A stretch of DNA of 64,000 nt from contig JAPJBO010000135.1 of NCBI GenBank assembly GCA_030068145.1, forward strand, positions 62,001 through 126,000. The letters are read 5' to 3'. A program made the position numbers and the translations under genes. Below, in pieces: positions 21,580 to 31,320 of the stretch. The number at the start of each line of letters is the position of its first letter. Within the stretch, counting starts at the first letter, position 1. The notes beneath the pieces were generated by a model. The model was not told the origin of the DNA, ran no database searches, and was given only the letters and a program-made list of their open reading frames with translations. Origin of the DNA: Diplonema papillatum. Its lineage: Eukaryota > Euglenozoa > Diplonemea > Diplonemida > Diplonemidae.

Positions 21580-22009
21580 ACTGCGACCCGGGCTGTCCTT
21601 GATGCTGCTGCCGCTGCTGCATGGCGGCGGGGAAGAACGGTTGCCCCGGCCGCCACGGCGTCGGCTGCCACCCCCCAGCCTGCTGCTGCTGCTGCTGCTG
21701 CTGCTGTTGGTGCTGGTGCTGCGGTTGCTGCTGCTGGTGCGGTTGTTGCTGCTGGTGTTGTTGTGGCTGCTGTTGCTGCGGGAGCTGCTGCTGGAGGGGC
21801 TGCTGCTGCTGCGGCGGCGGCTGCTGCAAGGGCAGCTGCAGCCCGGGGATGCCTGCGACCTGCGTCGGCGCGCTGAGCTTCTGAGCTGGATTCTGCGGCT
21901 GCGCCTGCTGTCCGGGCAGTCGAATCATGCCTTGGGATGCGAGGTTGTAAGGCGAAAAGTTCAAGTATGGGTTCGGCTGACCGAGCATTCCCGGGTACGC
22001 CTGCTGCAG
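21580..22009 (-). CDS. Glutamine-rich protein, downstream exon
   Basis: The minus-strand frame reads GLQQAYPGMLGQPNPYLNFSPYNLASQ, then a Gln/Pro/His-rich stretch of about 100 residues built on CAG codons. A plausible acceptor, cacacacag followed by GGCCTGCAG, sits at about 22010. Together with the upstream exon at 22756-23582 it would form one low-complexity protein, perhaps a transcription or RNA-binding cofactor; no domain is recognised. The 3' limit is unclear because the 155-bp minisatellite starts nearby and repeats part of this exon. Exon joining is inferred. Confidence 0.5.
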
Positions 22010-22755
22010 GCCCTGTGTGTGGATTTCGTTGTTTTCTTGACTTCGACTCCGAATGGAAGGGAGAAAATAAAGAGGGAGAGGGGCAAATACAATAACAAAC
22101 ACAATCTGATTTGTTCTTCGCTTACACCACCGTGTGTTGGTTTCTCACTCAAAACTTTGACCTGTTGTGTTTGTGTGATTTGTCGTGTAGGGGTAGACCC
22201 GCATGACCTCACGTCCGTTCAACACGTGGTTCGGTAGTTACAGCACTTGGGATCCCTTCGGTTCTTTGTCTGACGAGCCTTTCCTTTCAAGCTGGCCCTT
22301 ATGTATAAACCGTACACCGCGAGAGAAGGAGAAAATAGAAAAGGGAAACTAGATTTTTCGTTGACCGCACTACCCTGAGCCCAAATCCTGGACGTGGTTT
22401 CACGTGGCAAATTTGGCAAATGGTCATGATCAGCAGGTCCTACTTGGGCGGTTCAGTTTCCTCACACATTGCATGTGTGAGGAAACTTTTCAAAGGCCGC
22501 GGAGGTCAGCGGACCGGAGCTACCGGAGAATGTGTGCTGATTAACCTGATACGTGTGTGTGTGTGTGCGATGATGTGGGTTTGCGTGGCAGCCTGATACG
22601 TGTGCGCTGGCTGTTACACGAGCTTGATGCTCCGCATGGATGCTTGGGCCGTGTGCCGTGGGCACCGCCCGCTGCACACGGGGATTCGTTTGCGACAATA
22701 AAACCTCGGAGGGAACAAGACTGCGTGTTTACGCCACTCAACAAAAAAAAAACGC
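22010..22755. repeat. Probable intron filled with repeats F2, inverted repeat arm and G
   Basis: 22038-22310 is F2. About 22300-22485 is the left arm of an inverted repeat whose partner lies at 23655-23840. 22482-22745 is repeat G. A perfect 15-bp hairpin (22455-22469 with 22473-22487, loop tgc) marks the boundary. Intron status is inferred from the Gln-rich frames on both sides. Confidence 0.5.
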
Positions 22756-22955
22756 ACCGAAATCCCGTATTGCTGCTGCTGCTGCTGCTGCTGCGGCTGA
22801 GGAGGCGGTTGCTGCTGCTGCTGCTGCTGCGGCTGCGGCTGCTGCCTCTGCGCGTGGTGGGACAGGCGGCCGCCCTGCTGGTTCTGCCCCCGCTGGTGCT
22901 GCTGCTGCTGCTGCTGCTGCGGTTGCTGCTGCTGTTGTTGTTGCTGCTGTTGGGA

Positions 22956-22989
<34 letters not shown>

Positions 22990-23582
22990 GGCGGCGGCGC
23001 CGGCGGCTGCTGCTGGAAGAACTTCGCCATGTCCGGCAGGTTCGCGGGGCCCCCTCCCCCGAAGGGCGCCAGGCCGGCTAGCGGGAACCCAGCCATGCTG
23101 TCGAACGCGAACGGCATCCCGCCCATCGGCCCGAACTGCTGCGCGCCGATCAGCCCCGGCTGCGCCAGGCCCCCCGGCACCGCCGGGGCTCCGAACGCGT
23201 TGAACAGCGGCTGCTGTTGCTGCTGCTGCAGCGGCGGCTGCTGCTGCTGCAGCGGCGGCTGCTGCTGCTGCTGCCCGAGCTGCTGCTGCTGCTGGTGCTG
23301 GAACAGCGGGGACGGCTGGAACTGCGGCTGCGGGAGCTGCCACGGGGCAGGCGCGAACTGGCCGGCTGGCGGCGACGCGCCGTTGGCGGACGACGACTTC
23401 TTCTTCTTGTGCTTGACCGGCGGCTGCTCGGGGGGCTGCTGGAAGGCCGCGGCCTGCGAGAACTCCGCCGGCACCCGCGGCTGGGGCACGGGCGGCGGCG
23501 ACGGCGGATTTGGCGGCATCATGTTCAGCTCCGTCAACCCCGCCGCGGGCTGCTGCTCCGGCGTGTCGAATGGCAACAACAA
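22756..23582 (-). CDS. Glutamine/proline-rich protein, upstream exon
   Basis: ORF from 23582 starting MLLPFDTPEQQP. Features in order: a Pro-rich N-terminus, a basic patch (VKHKKKKSSS, about residues 57-66), Gln runs separated by Pro/Leu, a Gly/Ala/Pro/Met-rich middle with phenylalanines (FGAPAVPGG to LPDMAKFFQQQ), and long Gln tracts to about 22765. A possible donor (ggatttcg then gtgcgt) follows the last Gln codons; without splicing the frame runs into repeat G. Composition suggests an intrinsically disordered nuclear or condensate protein, but no family is recognised. Antisense and shifted frames are also open because of the repeats. Confidence 0.6.
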
Positions 23583-23654
23583 GTCTGTGTGCGGGTGGTA
23601 TTATTCGAGAGAACTGCGAACATGCAAGAATCTCTTTTACAAATCCTTTTACGA

Positions 23655-23845
23655 AAAAGTTTTTAGCCACATGCAATGTGTGAGGAAACTGAACCGCCCA
23701 AGTAGGACCTTCTGATCATGATCACTTGCCAAATTTGCCACCTGAAACCACGTCCAGGATTTGGGCTCAGGGTAGTGCGGTCAACGAAAACTCTAGTTTC
23801 CCTTTTCTACTTTCTCCTACTCTCGCGGTGTACGGTTTTATTCTA
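23655..23845. repeat. Right arm of long inverted repeat
   Basis: Inverse of about 22300-22485 over roughly 180 bp (tagccacatgc to the gcggtgtacggtttta block). A third, single copy lies at about 49410-49540. The two arms enclose the upstream polyQ exon. Confidence 0.65.
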
Positions 23846-23876
23846 CTTCGGAGCCGTTGGCGCCGACCGGTGTGCG

Positions 23877-24013
23877 AATTAATTGACATTTCAATGAGAA
23901 CCCTCAGGATGGAATTGAAAGAAGATTAATTATCTGATAACTCTCGGCGACGTCGAAGGACACCGGACGAGAGCAACAGCTCAACTCCCTCGCAGCAAAA
24001 GCGAGAATTTTTT
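23877..24013 (+). repeat. Left module P1 of YR element 2
   Basis: From aattaattgacatttcaatg to agcgagaattttt. The same module (P2, with about 65 extra bases) lies at 29023-29224 just before the YR gene. Its role could be terminal repeat, promoter/leader, or both. Confidence 0.75.
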
Positions 24014-24069
24014 GTCCTGGATGTGGCACGGGACAGATAAGGAAGACGTGAACGCAGGAAGGCAGATGA

Positions 24070-25215
24070 GAAGAGGTGCCGGGCGTCTGGAATCAGGCCC
24101 GCGCACGTTGGCCCGCTGGCCGTCATGCGTCTGGAATCAGGCATGACATTGGTCAGCAGTACCGAGCGTCTGGAATCAGGCTCGAGTACGGGTCAACGCT
24201 CCGATCGCCATGTGCTGGAATCAGGCATGCGCGGGAGGAGGTGCCGGGCGTCTGAAATCAGGCCCGCGCACGTTGGCCCGCTGGCCGTCATGCGTCTGGA
24301 ATCAGGCATGGCATTGGTCAGCAGTACCGAGCGTCTGGAATCAGGCTCGAGTACGGGTCAACGCTCCGATCGCCATGTGCTGGAATCAGGCATGCGCGGG
24401 AGGAGGTGCCGGGCGTCTGAAATCAGGCCCGCGCACGTTGGCCCGCTGGCCGTCATGCGTCTGGAATCAGGCATGGCATTGGTCAGCAGTACCGAGCGTC
24501 TGGAATCAGGCTCGAGTACGGGTCAACGCTCCGATCGCCATGTGCTGGAATCAGGCATGCGCGGGAGGAGGTGCCGGGCGTCTGAAATCAGGCCCGCGCA
24601 CGTTGGCCCGCTGGCCGTCATGCGTCTGGAATCAGGCATGGCATTGGTCAGCAGTACCGAGCGTCTGGAATCAGGCTCGAGTACGGGTCAACGCTCCGAA
24701 CGCCATGTGCTGGAATCAGGCATGTGCGGGAGGAGGTGCCGGGCGTCTGAAATCAGGCCCGCGCACGTTGGCCCGCTGGCCGTCATGCGTCTGGAATCAG
24801 GCATGGCATTGGTCAGCAGTACCGAGCGTCTGGAATCAGGCTCGAGTACGGGTCAACGCTCCGAACGCCATGTGCTGGAATCAGGCATGTGCGGGAGGAG
24901 GTGCCGGGCGTCTGGAATCAGGCCCGCGCACGTTGGCCCGCTGGCCGTCATGCGTCTGGAATCAGGCATGGCATTGGTCAGCAGTACCGAGTGCCTGGAA
25001 TCAGGCTCGAGTACGGGTCAACGCTCCGAACGCCATGTGCTGAAATCAGGCATGTGCGGTAGGAGGTGCCGGGCGTCTGGAATCAGGCCCGCGCACGCTG
25101 GCCCGCTGGCCGCTGGCCGTCATGCGTCTGGAACCAGGCATGGGAATGGTCGGCAGCCGAGCGTCTGGAATCAGGCTCGAGTGCATGCCCAGCGCAGGAG
25201 CTGTAGCAGTCATGT
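24070..25215. repeat. 165-bp minisatellite upstream of RT gene 2
   Basis: The unit starting cgtcatgcgtctggaatcag recurs at 24121, 24286, 24451 and onward, about 6.5 units. Each unit holds several spaced copies of ctggaatcagg. Because 165 is a multiple of three, several frames stay open (one reaches 369 codons), but a pure repeat translation is not evidence of a gene. It lies between P1 and the RT ORF. Confidence 0.85.
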
Positions 25216-25257
25216 GCGGGAGGGTCTTGAGTAGAACGAGCTGGCCCGCTAGCCGGC

Positions 25258-28200
25258 ATGCATCTGTATTCAAGTGCCACCACCTCGAGCAGGAGTGAAG
25301 GAACTAACTACGAAGGAAGAATGGAGTCGATAACGGAAGATCAATGGCGGAAAAGGCTTCTGCCGGCGGATGGAGCCCTAGGAGTCGCCTCCGACATGAG
25401 ACAGGCGTACGACAACCTTGGCTTGGATCCGGCGCAGCCGCTAGCGCCGGCAGATAACTTGTCTGCGGAGCAGAGGCGCCAGCTGATGACGACAGTGTTC
25501 TACGAGGTGGTGACTGCGGGGAGAGCGACCGGGTCCGACGCCTTCTTCTGTCGGGAGGGCTTCAGGGTACTTCTTCGGACTCTCGTGAAAGTTGCGTGCC
25601 TGAGCGTCACCGAGTTCGTTTCAGTGTACGAGGCTGCGGCGGACATGCGCCACGAAGGCCTGAAGCCGAAGGAGATCTCGGTCTGCCTCAAGATTAGGAA
25701 GCTGGTCGAGAGGTTCGAGGTGCAGAAGAGGGACGCCGAGAGAAAGCTCTCCAGCAGCAGGAAACTTCCGGTTCGGCGAGTTCTGGTGGAGGAGGCTTGG
25801 CCCAAGATGGAGCTGACGGCGGTGTACGGGATGTTGAAGCCGACGCAGGAGATGGTGGACACCGTCAGGTGCAAGCAAGAGCAGGAGGAGAGGAGCTTTC
25901 CCCTGGTCGACTTAAAACGCGCGCCTTGGGTCCCAAGAGATAGGGACTGGAAGGACCCGGAGAACGGCAGCTCCACTCTAGACAGAGGGGACAAGGAGCT
26001 CTTCTGGGAGAGCGTCGGCCGGGAACTCGAGAACTCTGCGGACGGAGCGGTCGACCGGGCGATCAGCACGTCCCTGATGAGAACCGCGCAGAAGGAGAAC
26101 GGGGTGCGGCTCCCGTTCAACATGCAGCTTGCAGCGCTGCAGAGGCTGATTGTTTGCTGGGGGGTAACGGGCTGCTTCGCCCAGGAGACGACGGGCGTGC
26201 ACTCAGTGAACCACGGGAGCAGGACACTGGGGGCGGCGCTGAGCTACTCGGCGGTGCTGGAAGAGCTCGCATCGCGGGTGAGCCAGGCTGTAGCGGTGGA
26301 GTATGACGCAAAGCTGAGGCGCAGGCTGTCATTGACGACGACTGATGAGGACGCATGGCGCATGCTGGTCAGCCTCGACAGAGAAGTGTTAGACCAGATC
26401 AGCCTCAAGCGCCAGTTCGCTCCAGGAACCGAGGCGCCGGCTGCGAAGACGCGACGGACGGAGGAGCCTCAGTCGGAGGCGCCTCTGCCCCCATTACCGA
26501 AGACCACATTGAAGGTAGGAGGCAAAGGTATGCAAGCCACAGAGGGGGGGGTGCGTGAGTTGCCTGCAGTCAATGCGCTGAAGTCAGCTGGGAGCCCGGA
26601 GTGCGGTAAGCAGAGAGGCCTGTATGAAACGATAGCGGGGGCAGTGAATGAGAGTGATCACGTGCACAAGGCGGTTGAGGCGCTACCGGTGATCTTTGGA
26701 GCGCAAAAGTGGAAGGTGGAACCAGATATCCGCGAGGCGATCGAGAGGGCGGCGGTGTTGACGAGGGCGGAGTTACAACGAGGAAGGAAGGCCGCGATCG
26801 AGCTCTGGAGGAGAAAGGGCGCGGCCCTTTCCCACCGGGAATCCGAAGGCGTCTTCACGGACTTGCTCCTGGAGATGATGCGGGAGACTGGAGTTTGCGC
26901 AGAAGCAGAGGGAGTACCACAGCTTATTCGGAACCTGAGAGAAGGCTGCCCCATGACGGGAGTGATAGGATATCCTGAGTACTGGCCCTCAAGAGAGGAG
27001 AGTGTTCCAGAGATATCCGTGGAGGAGCTGCTGCGGGAGCAAGATGCTGTGCACAGGAGGGCTGTGAGAGCCATCGACCAGGACGGGCAACAGGAGAGAG
27101 AGGCTGTTTGGAGATCCGTAGAGAAGGACGTTTTGGAAGGGCACGCACACGAGGTGGCCCAGTCGCAGCTGCCAAGGAATGCGGTGTTCTTCAGGAGATT
27201 TGTGATACAGCAGCTGAAACAGGACCAGAGCGGGTGGGTCTACAAGACCAGAGGCTGTGACGACGGGAAGAGAGCGGGGATCAACGAAGCTGTTGCCGTC
27301 GAGACGAAGGTGTCGCTACACACGATTGACAAGTTCGCGGAGGTGGCCAGGCTGTTTGTGTGGATGGTAGGGGCTGCAGGCCGGCGTCATTTTAAGTGTG
27401 TCAAACTGGATCACAAAGATGCGTACCGACAGGTCAAGGCCTGCAATGACGAGGTAACGAGGATTATTGTCGCCAAAGACCCCCAAGGGATGCTGCGATA
27501 TTTTGTGATGGATAAGTTGACCTTCGGTGAGAAAGCGTCGGTGCCGCATTACAATGCGTTGGCGACGGTCCTATGTAAGCTGGTTAGGAGGATCCTGTGG
27601 ATTCCGTTAGTAGCATACTTTGACGATTTCATTACCCCTGGTGACGGAGAGGATCGGTATCTGAAGGACGACCTGTGCGTATTCCTCGGCGAGATCTTGC
27701 GAACGAGGTTCAAAGAAGACAAGGTGGAGGATGGTCAAGTGGTAACTTTCCTCGGTTTAGTGACAAGAGTGACTAGGGGAGGAGTCGAGTTCTCTTTGAG
27801 TGGTCCGCGGAAGGAGAAGCTGAGCTGGAGTGTAGGACGGCACCTCCGAGACAACAGGATGTCGACCGGCGAAGCGGAGAGCCTGGTAGGGAAGCTTTTG
27901 TTTGCATCTAGCGCCCTTTTTGGGAGGTGCGGGAGAGCCATGCTGAGCGCCCTCTACCGGAGAGCGGGCGCGAAGGAGGCGTGGTCCACGCTCAACGGTA
28001 ACCTCAGAGACGCCCTCGAATGGTGGGCGTCCCTGCTCAAGAACCCGGAGATGTGCTTCTCACGGACCGTTGGAGCTCGGCAGAGGCCTCCAGTGAGGTA
28101 CATCATCTACACGGACGCGAGCGAGATCGGCCTCGCGGGGATCCTCTGCGACGAGAAAGGCGTCGCGCAGGAGTTCTTTCAGGAGGAAGTGCACGATGAG

Positions 28201-28521
28201 GGCCCGAACATAGCTTTGCTAGAAGCCGAGGCTGTTGAGATGGCTCTGTGGGCTTGGGCACAACGGCTGGAGGGCTGCCAGGTACTCGTTGTCGTTGACA
28301 GCACGACGGTCCAAGGCAGCATGGTGAAAGGTGCGTCTAGAATGGAAGCGATGAACCCTCGCATACATCGTCTGTGGTTTTTGGCCGCGCAGAGACGGAT
28401 TGAGTTGTGGTTCGAGAGGGTTCCGAGCAAGCTCAACCCGGCGGACCCTCCGAGCAGGAGGCGACCGTTGACTCTCGACGGGGCGGAAGGCGCGCGAAGG
28501 GTACGAGTAAGACGCTTCTGA
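25258..28521 (+). CDS. Reverse transcriptase-RNase H polyprotein of YR element 2
   Basis: 1087 codons from 25258; a second Met at 25321 (MESITEDQW) is as likely a start. The first about 600 residues have no recognised domain and may hold a Gag-like region. RT follows: motif A KLDHKDAYRQV (near residue 718), motif B FGEKASVPHYNALA and a canonical motif C YFDDF (near residue 787). RNase H is complete by eye: YTDASEIG (near 951), LLEAEAVEMAL, VVVDSTTVQG and the C-terminal NPADPPSR. This is the DIRS-like RT/RH type and would make element cDNA. No recombinase is fused; a YR gene lies 735 bp downstream behind modules Q1 and P2. No frameshift or stop is seen, so the copy may be active. Confidence 0.88.
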   Translation: MHLYSSATTSSRSEGTNYEGRMESITEDQWRKRLLPADGALGVASDMRQAYDNLGLDPAQPLAPADNLSAEQRRQLMTTVFYEVVTAGRATGSDAFFCREGFRVLLRTLVKVACLSVTEFVSVYEAAADMRHEGLKPKEISVCLKIRKLVERFEVQKRDAERKLSSSRKLPVRRVLVEEAWPKMELTAVYGMLKPTQEMVDTVRCKQEQEERSFPLVDLKRAPWVPRDRDWKDPENGSSTLDRGDKELFWESVGRELENSADGAVDRAISTSLMRTAQKENGVRLPFNMQLAALQRLIVCWGVTGCFAQETTGVHSVNHGSRTLGAALSYSAVLEELASRVSQAVAVEYDAKLRRRLSLTTTDEDAWRMLVSLDREVLDQISLKRQFAPGTEAPAAKTRRTEEPQSEAPLPPLPKTTLKVGGKGMQATEGGVRELPAVNALKSAGSPECGKQRGLYETIAGAVNESDHVHKAVEALPVIFGAQKWKVEPDIREAIERAAVLTRAELQRGRKAAIELWRRKGAALSHRESEGVFTDLLLEMMRETGVCAEAEGVPQLIRNLREGCPMTGVIGYPEYWPSREESVPEISVEELLREQDAVHRRAVRAIDQDGQQEREAVWRSVEKDVLEGHAHEVAQSQLPRNAVFFRRFVIQQLKQDQSGWVYKTRGCDDGKRAGINEAVAVETKVSLHTIDKFAEVARLFVWMVGAAGRRHFKCVKLDHKDAYRQVKACNDEVTRIIVAKDPQGMLRYFVMDKLTFGEKASVPHYNALATVLCKLVRRILWIPLVAYFDDFITPGDGEDRYLKDDLCVFLGEILRTRFKEDKVEDGQVVTFLGLVTRVTRGGVEFSLSGPRKEKLSWSVGRHLRDNRMSTGEAESLVGKLLFASSALFGRCGRAMLSALYRRAGAKEAWSTLNGNLRDALEWWASLLKNPEMCFSRTVGARQRPPVRYIIYTDASEIGLAGILCDEKGVAQEFFQEEVHDEGPNIALLEAEAVEMALWAWAQRLEGCQVLVVVDSTTVQGSMVKGASRMEAMNPRIHRLWFLAAQRRIELWFERVPSKLNPADPPSRRRPLTLDGAEGARRVRVRRF

Positions 28522-28816
28522 CTTCTGCAACGAAGGGCTCCCAGTCTGATGCAGCGCGTGGCGAAGTGAACGAGTCAATGAAAACCACACAGGGCACGGC
28601 AAAGGCATGCAGAAAGGAGGTAAGGGGAGCGCAGGAAGTAACAGACGCTAGGTGCTGGCCGAACTTCGCTGTCTCGGGACTTCAGGAGTGTCCGTTTCTT
28701 CGTCATTTCTCCTTTTCTCTGCAGATCAGGACGGACCCCTTTCACGTTGACCCTTCACGTGTGGTGGAAGAGCGGGCCTCTCGGACGGCGATGGGAACGA
28801 GGCCCGGGTCAGCGAT

Positions 28817-29027
28817 GGGAACGCCGCTCGGCACCTGCCCCGCTCAAGCGCGGCTCCACCTGGAAAGAGACAAGGCTAGCGAGCCGAGCAGGCCTGCTAG
28901 CTTTCCAGGCCAGCGGCTTACCCGGGCCGTCGACTTCCCAACGCGTAGTAAGGTAGCTAACGTCGAGTGATAGTGGGATACTATGGCAACCGCCTCTTTC
29001 TGCCTGAGGGAGTTGAGAGAAAATTAA
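28817..29027 (+). repeat. Right module Q1 after the RT gene
   Basis: 211 bp, from gggaacgccgctcggc to gagttgagagaaaattaa. By eye it is identical to Q2 at 30394-30604. It overlaps the start of P2 by the shared aattaa. Confidence 0.9.
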
Positions 29028-29224
29028 TTGACATTTCAATGAGAACCCTCAGGATGGAATTGAAAGAAGATTAAGAGAGAGAGAGATTAGAGTGCAGGGA
29101 CCATCTCTCCGGGGAGTTTCCGGTCTCCTCACACAGATTAATTATCTGATAACTCTCGGCGACGTCGAAGGACACCGGACGAGAGCAACAGCTCAACTCC
29201 CTCGCAGCAAAAGCGAGAATTTTT
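29023..29224 (+). repeat. Left module P2 before the YR gene
   Basis: Same as P1 but with about 65 bp (starting gagagagagagattag) between two agatta repeats; P1 may have lost this piece. A related piece lies at about 49787-49845. P2 ends about 30 bp before the YR start codon. Confidence 0.85.
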
Positions 29225-29255
29225 CCCACCCGCCCGCCCGGAGCATTCATCAGGA

Positions 29256-30299
29256 ATGGGGAGGAAGGTGAAGTCATGTACCGAGAGAGGAGTCGCGAAG
29301 CGAGGCGGAGTCGCGGAAGGGAGCCTTCTCGAGAGGATGGCGGTCTTTTCGACGGAGGAAGCGCGGGATGCGATACGGAATGGAATGCATGCTGTTTCCA
29401 CATGCTCCGCTCGCCGCTCGGCTTTGACAGCCTATGAAGGCTTCTGTGAGCTGAAGGAGCTGGTGCCATGGCCGACGTCAGCGAGGAAGCTGGAGGCTTT
29501 CGGCGGAGCCATGAAGCTTTGCGGCCACCCTACCACGGGAAAATGCTACATATCGCATGTACGCACATGCTACATATCGCATGTACGCACCCACAGCGCC
29601 CTCAACTTCCAAGGGATGCCCGCGGCGGACCAAGACTACCTGAAGTTCGTCAACCAGTCGCTCAAGAGAGGAGCCGGAGAGGAAGACTGCTGGCCGATCG
29701 GGACAGAGATGATCGGGAAACTGGCGTTGGCGGCTGTGACGAGAGAAGACCATGAAGTCGTCTCTGCGAGCGTGGTCATGTTCTTCTTCCTCATGCGGGT
29801 CAGCGAGTTCGTCGAAGCGGACATGATGGTGGACGACGTCCAGAAGGTTGTGTCAGTCCGAGTGTGCAGGAGGAAGAACGACCAACAGGCTATCGGTAGA
29901 ACTGTTGCAATGAAGGCGATCGAGGAGCCCGAGCGATTTGGGAGACACGCCATCTGTCCGTACGTGGCAGCAAGCATCTGGGTGAACACCAAGGCCAAGA
30001 CCAACCCCGACCGGTTCCGAAGAGGACTTTATCGGCTTCTGGGACAGGCAGGCTTCGGGAATTCCCAGGATGGACGCAAGCGGCAGCTGTACTCTCCACA
30101 CTCACTCAGGAAGGGAGGAGCGCAGAGCTACGTCCTTGCGGGAACCCAGCGGGACCTGGTTCAGAAAATCGGAGGATGGAGCTCCGAGGAAAGTCTGAAG
30201 CGGTATGAGGACGAGGTGATGTTGAACCCCTGTGTTCAACCGATCAGGCCGCCTCTGAAGTCCTTGTCGACGAAAGATGCGGACTCTCGTCCCCAGTAG
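29256..30299 (+). CDS. Tyrosine recombinase of YR element 2
   Basis: 347 codons, starting MGRKVKSC. The catalytic signature is visible: Arg I in FFLMRVSEF (codon near 29797), a Lys in CRRKNDQQ, the H-x-x-R box PHSLRKGGA (near 30098), Trp in GGWSSEES at the second His/Trp position, and Tyr in LKRYEDE (near 30204). Such enzymes integrate circular DNA in DIRS-like retroelements and in Crypton transposons. The gene is separate from the RT gene and carries its own P and Q flanks. A 24-bp direct duplication near 29540-29587 repeats the peptide CYISHVRT in the N-terminal DNA-binding half; it keeps frame but may disturb the fold. Confidence 0.85.
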   Translation: MGRKVKSCTERGVAKRGGVAEGSLLERMAVFSTEEARDAIRNGMHAVSTCSARRSALTAYEGFCELKELVPWPTSARKLEAFGGAMKLCGHPTTGKCYISHVRTCYISHVRTHSALNFQGMPAADQDYLKFVNQSLKRGAGEEDCWPIGTEMIGKLALAAVTREDHEVVSASVVMFFFLMRVSEFVEADMMVDDVQKVVSVRVCRRKNDQQAIGRTVAMKAIEEPERFGRHAICPYVAASIWVNTKAKTNPDRFRRGLYRLLGQAGFGNSQDGRKRQLYSPHSLRKGGAQSYVLAGTQRDLVQKIGGWSSEESLKRYEDEVMLNPCVQPIRPPLKSLSTKDADSRPQ

Positions 30300-30393
30300 A
30301 ACGTTGTTCTCTTGCACGTCGGTATGCAAAGTTGTGCACTCACCAGTGATGCGTCATTCGTATCTATCGCTCGACCTGCCTTACTCGGCGGCC

Positions 30394-30604
30394 GGGAACG
30401 CCGCTCGGCACCTGCCCCGCTCAAGCGCGGCTCCACCTGGAAAGAGACAAGGCTAGCGAGCCGAGCAGGCCTGCTAGCTTTCCAGGCCAGCGGCTTACCC
30501 GGGCCGTCGACTTCCCAACGCGTAGTAAGGTAGCTAACGTCGAGTGATAGTGGGATACTATGGCAACCGCCTCTTTCTGCCTGAGGGAGTTGAGAGAAAA
30601 TTAA
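30394..30604 (+). repeat. Right module Q2 after the YR gene
   Basis: 211 bp, identical to Q1 by eye, ending gagagaaaattaa and followed by unrelated actcatgttt. It marks the right end of YR element 2. Confidence 0.9.
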
Positions 30605-31320
30605 ACTCATGTTTAATGCGCTGTTCTACCAAACGGACCACGGCAAAATGGAGGGATACTGTTTGGAAACTTTCATTCCTGCCGACGCTTGCACAACATT
30701 AGCTGACACTAAGCCTCCAAACAAGAGCAAAGCGCATTGCCATGAGAGCACGACTCCCCACTCAAAGCCCTGAACTTAAACACACACACATACACAAGAG
30801 CAGGAGAGTGGCGCAAGCACCTGTCCCTCCCAGGGAGCCACCCCGGAACTAGCCTAGCCCACCTGACGGGGGCCCACACCCTTTGACTTGTTTTGATGTG
30901 TTCTCGGGAAAAGGTCAGCGCGGTAGTGATGACCACAAGAACACGTACAGGTGGGTGGGGAGAGGCCACAGGACTGTATCCCTGTCCCTCCCACGGAGCC
31001 ACCCGGGAACTAGCCGAAGCATGTTGCATCCCTGCATACCTACGAGGTGTGTATACACAACCACGAGGACGCAGGAGCACGCAGGAGCAGCTGTGGTGCT
31101 AGTAGCAGCACATACCATACGCCACCCCGAACCGACTTCAGGAGAATTCAGGATGGAGCTGGGTTTTCGGTGACTGAATATTATCCGGCAGCACTCACAA
31201 ACTAGCCCGAACCGACAGGATCAAAGAATGTCAGTCGCACCTTCCTCATTCTTGTTCCCACCCTCCATCCCCCGCGTTACTTCGTCCCGGCGGCAGGAGA
31301 TGCTCGCGCAGGATAAGCCG
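30605..31320. other. Non-coding DNA with two copies of a 130-bp repeat
   Basis: 30865-31010 belongs to the tandem family of 32.46-33.06 kb (cacaccctttgacttg, tgatgaccacaagaac). No gene recognised. Confidence 0.5.

Noticed and set aside
22557..23715. Poly-Ala, poly-Leu and poly-Cys frames opposite or shifted to the Gln-rich exon
   Set aside because: Produced by CAG/CTG repeats read in other frames; the minus-strand Gln frame has the only varied non-repeat sequence.
24070..25215. Possible CRISPR array because of regular repeats
   Set aside because: Units are contiguous and their spacers are also repeated; no cas genes; the setting is eukaryotic. The same applies to the 35-bp array at 46.1 kb.
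24125..25234. 369-codon ORF of LESG-type repeats
   Set aside because: The 165-bp unit is a multiple of three, so several frames stay open without selection. It is a minisatellite, with no start context or domain.
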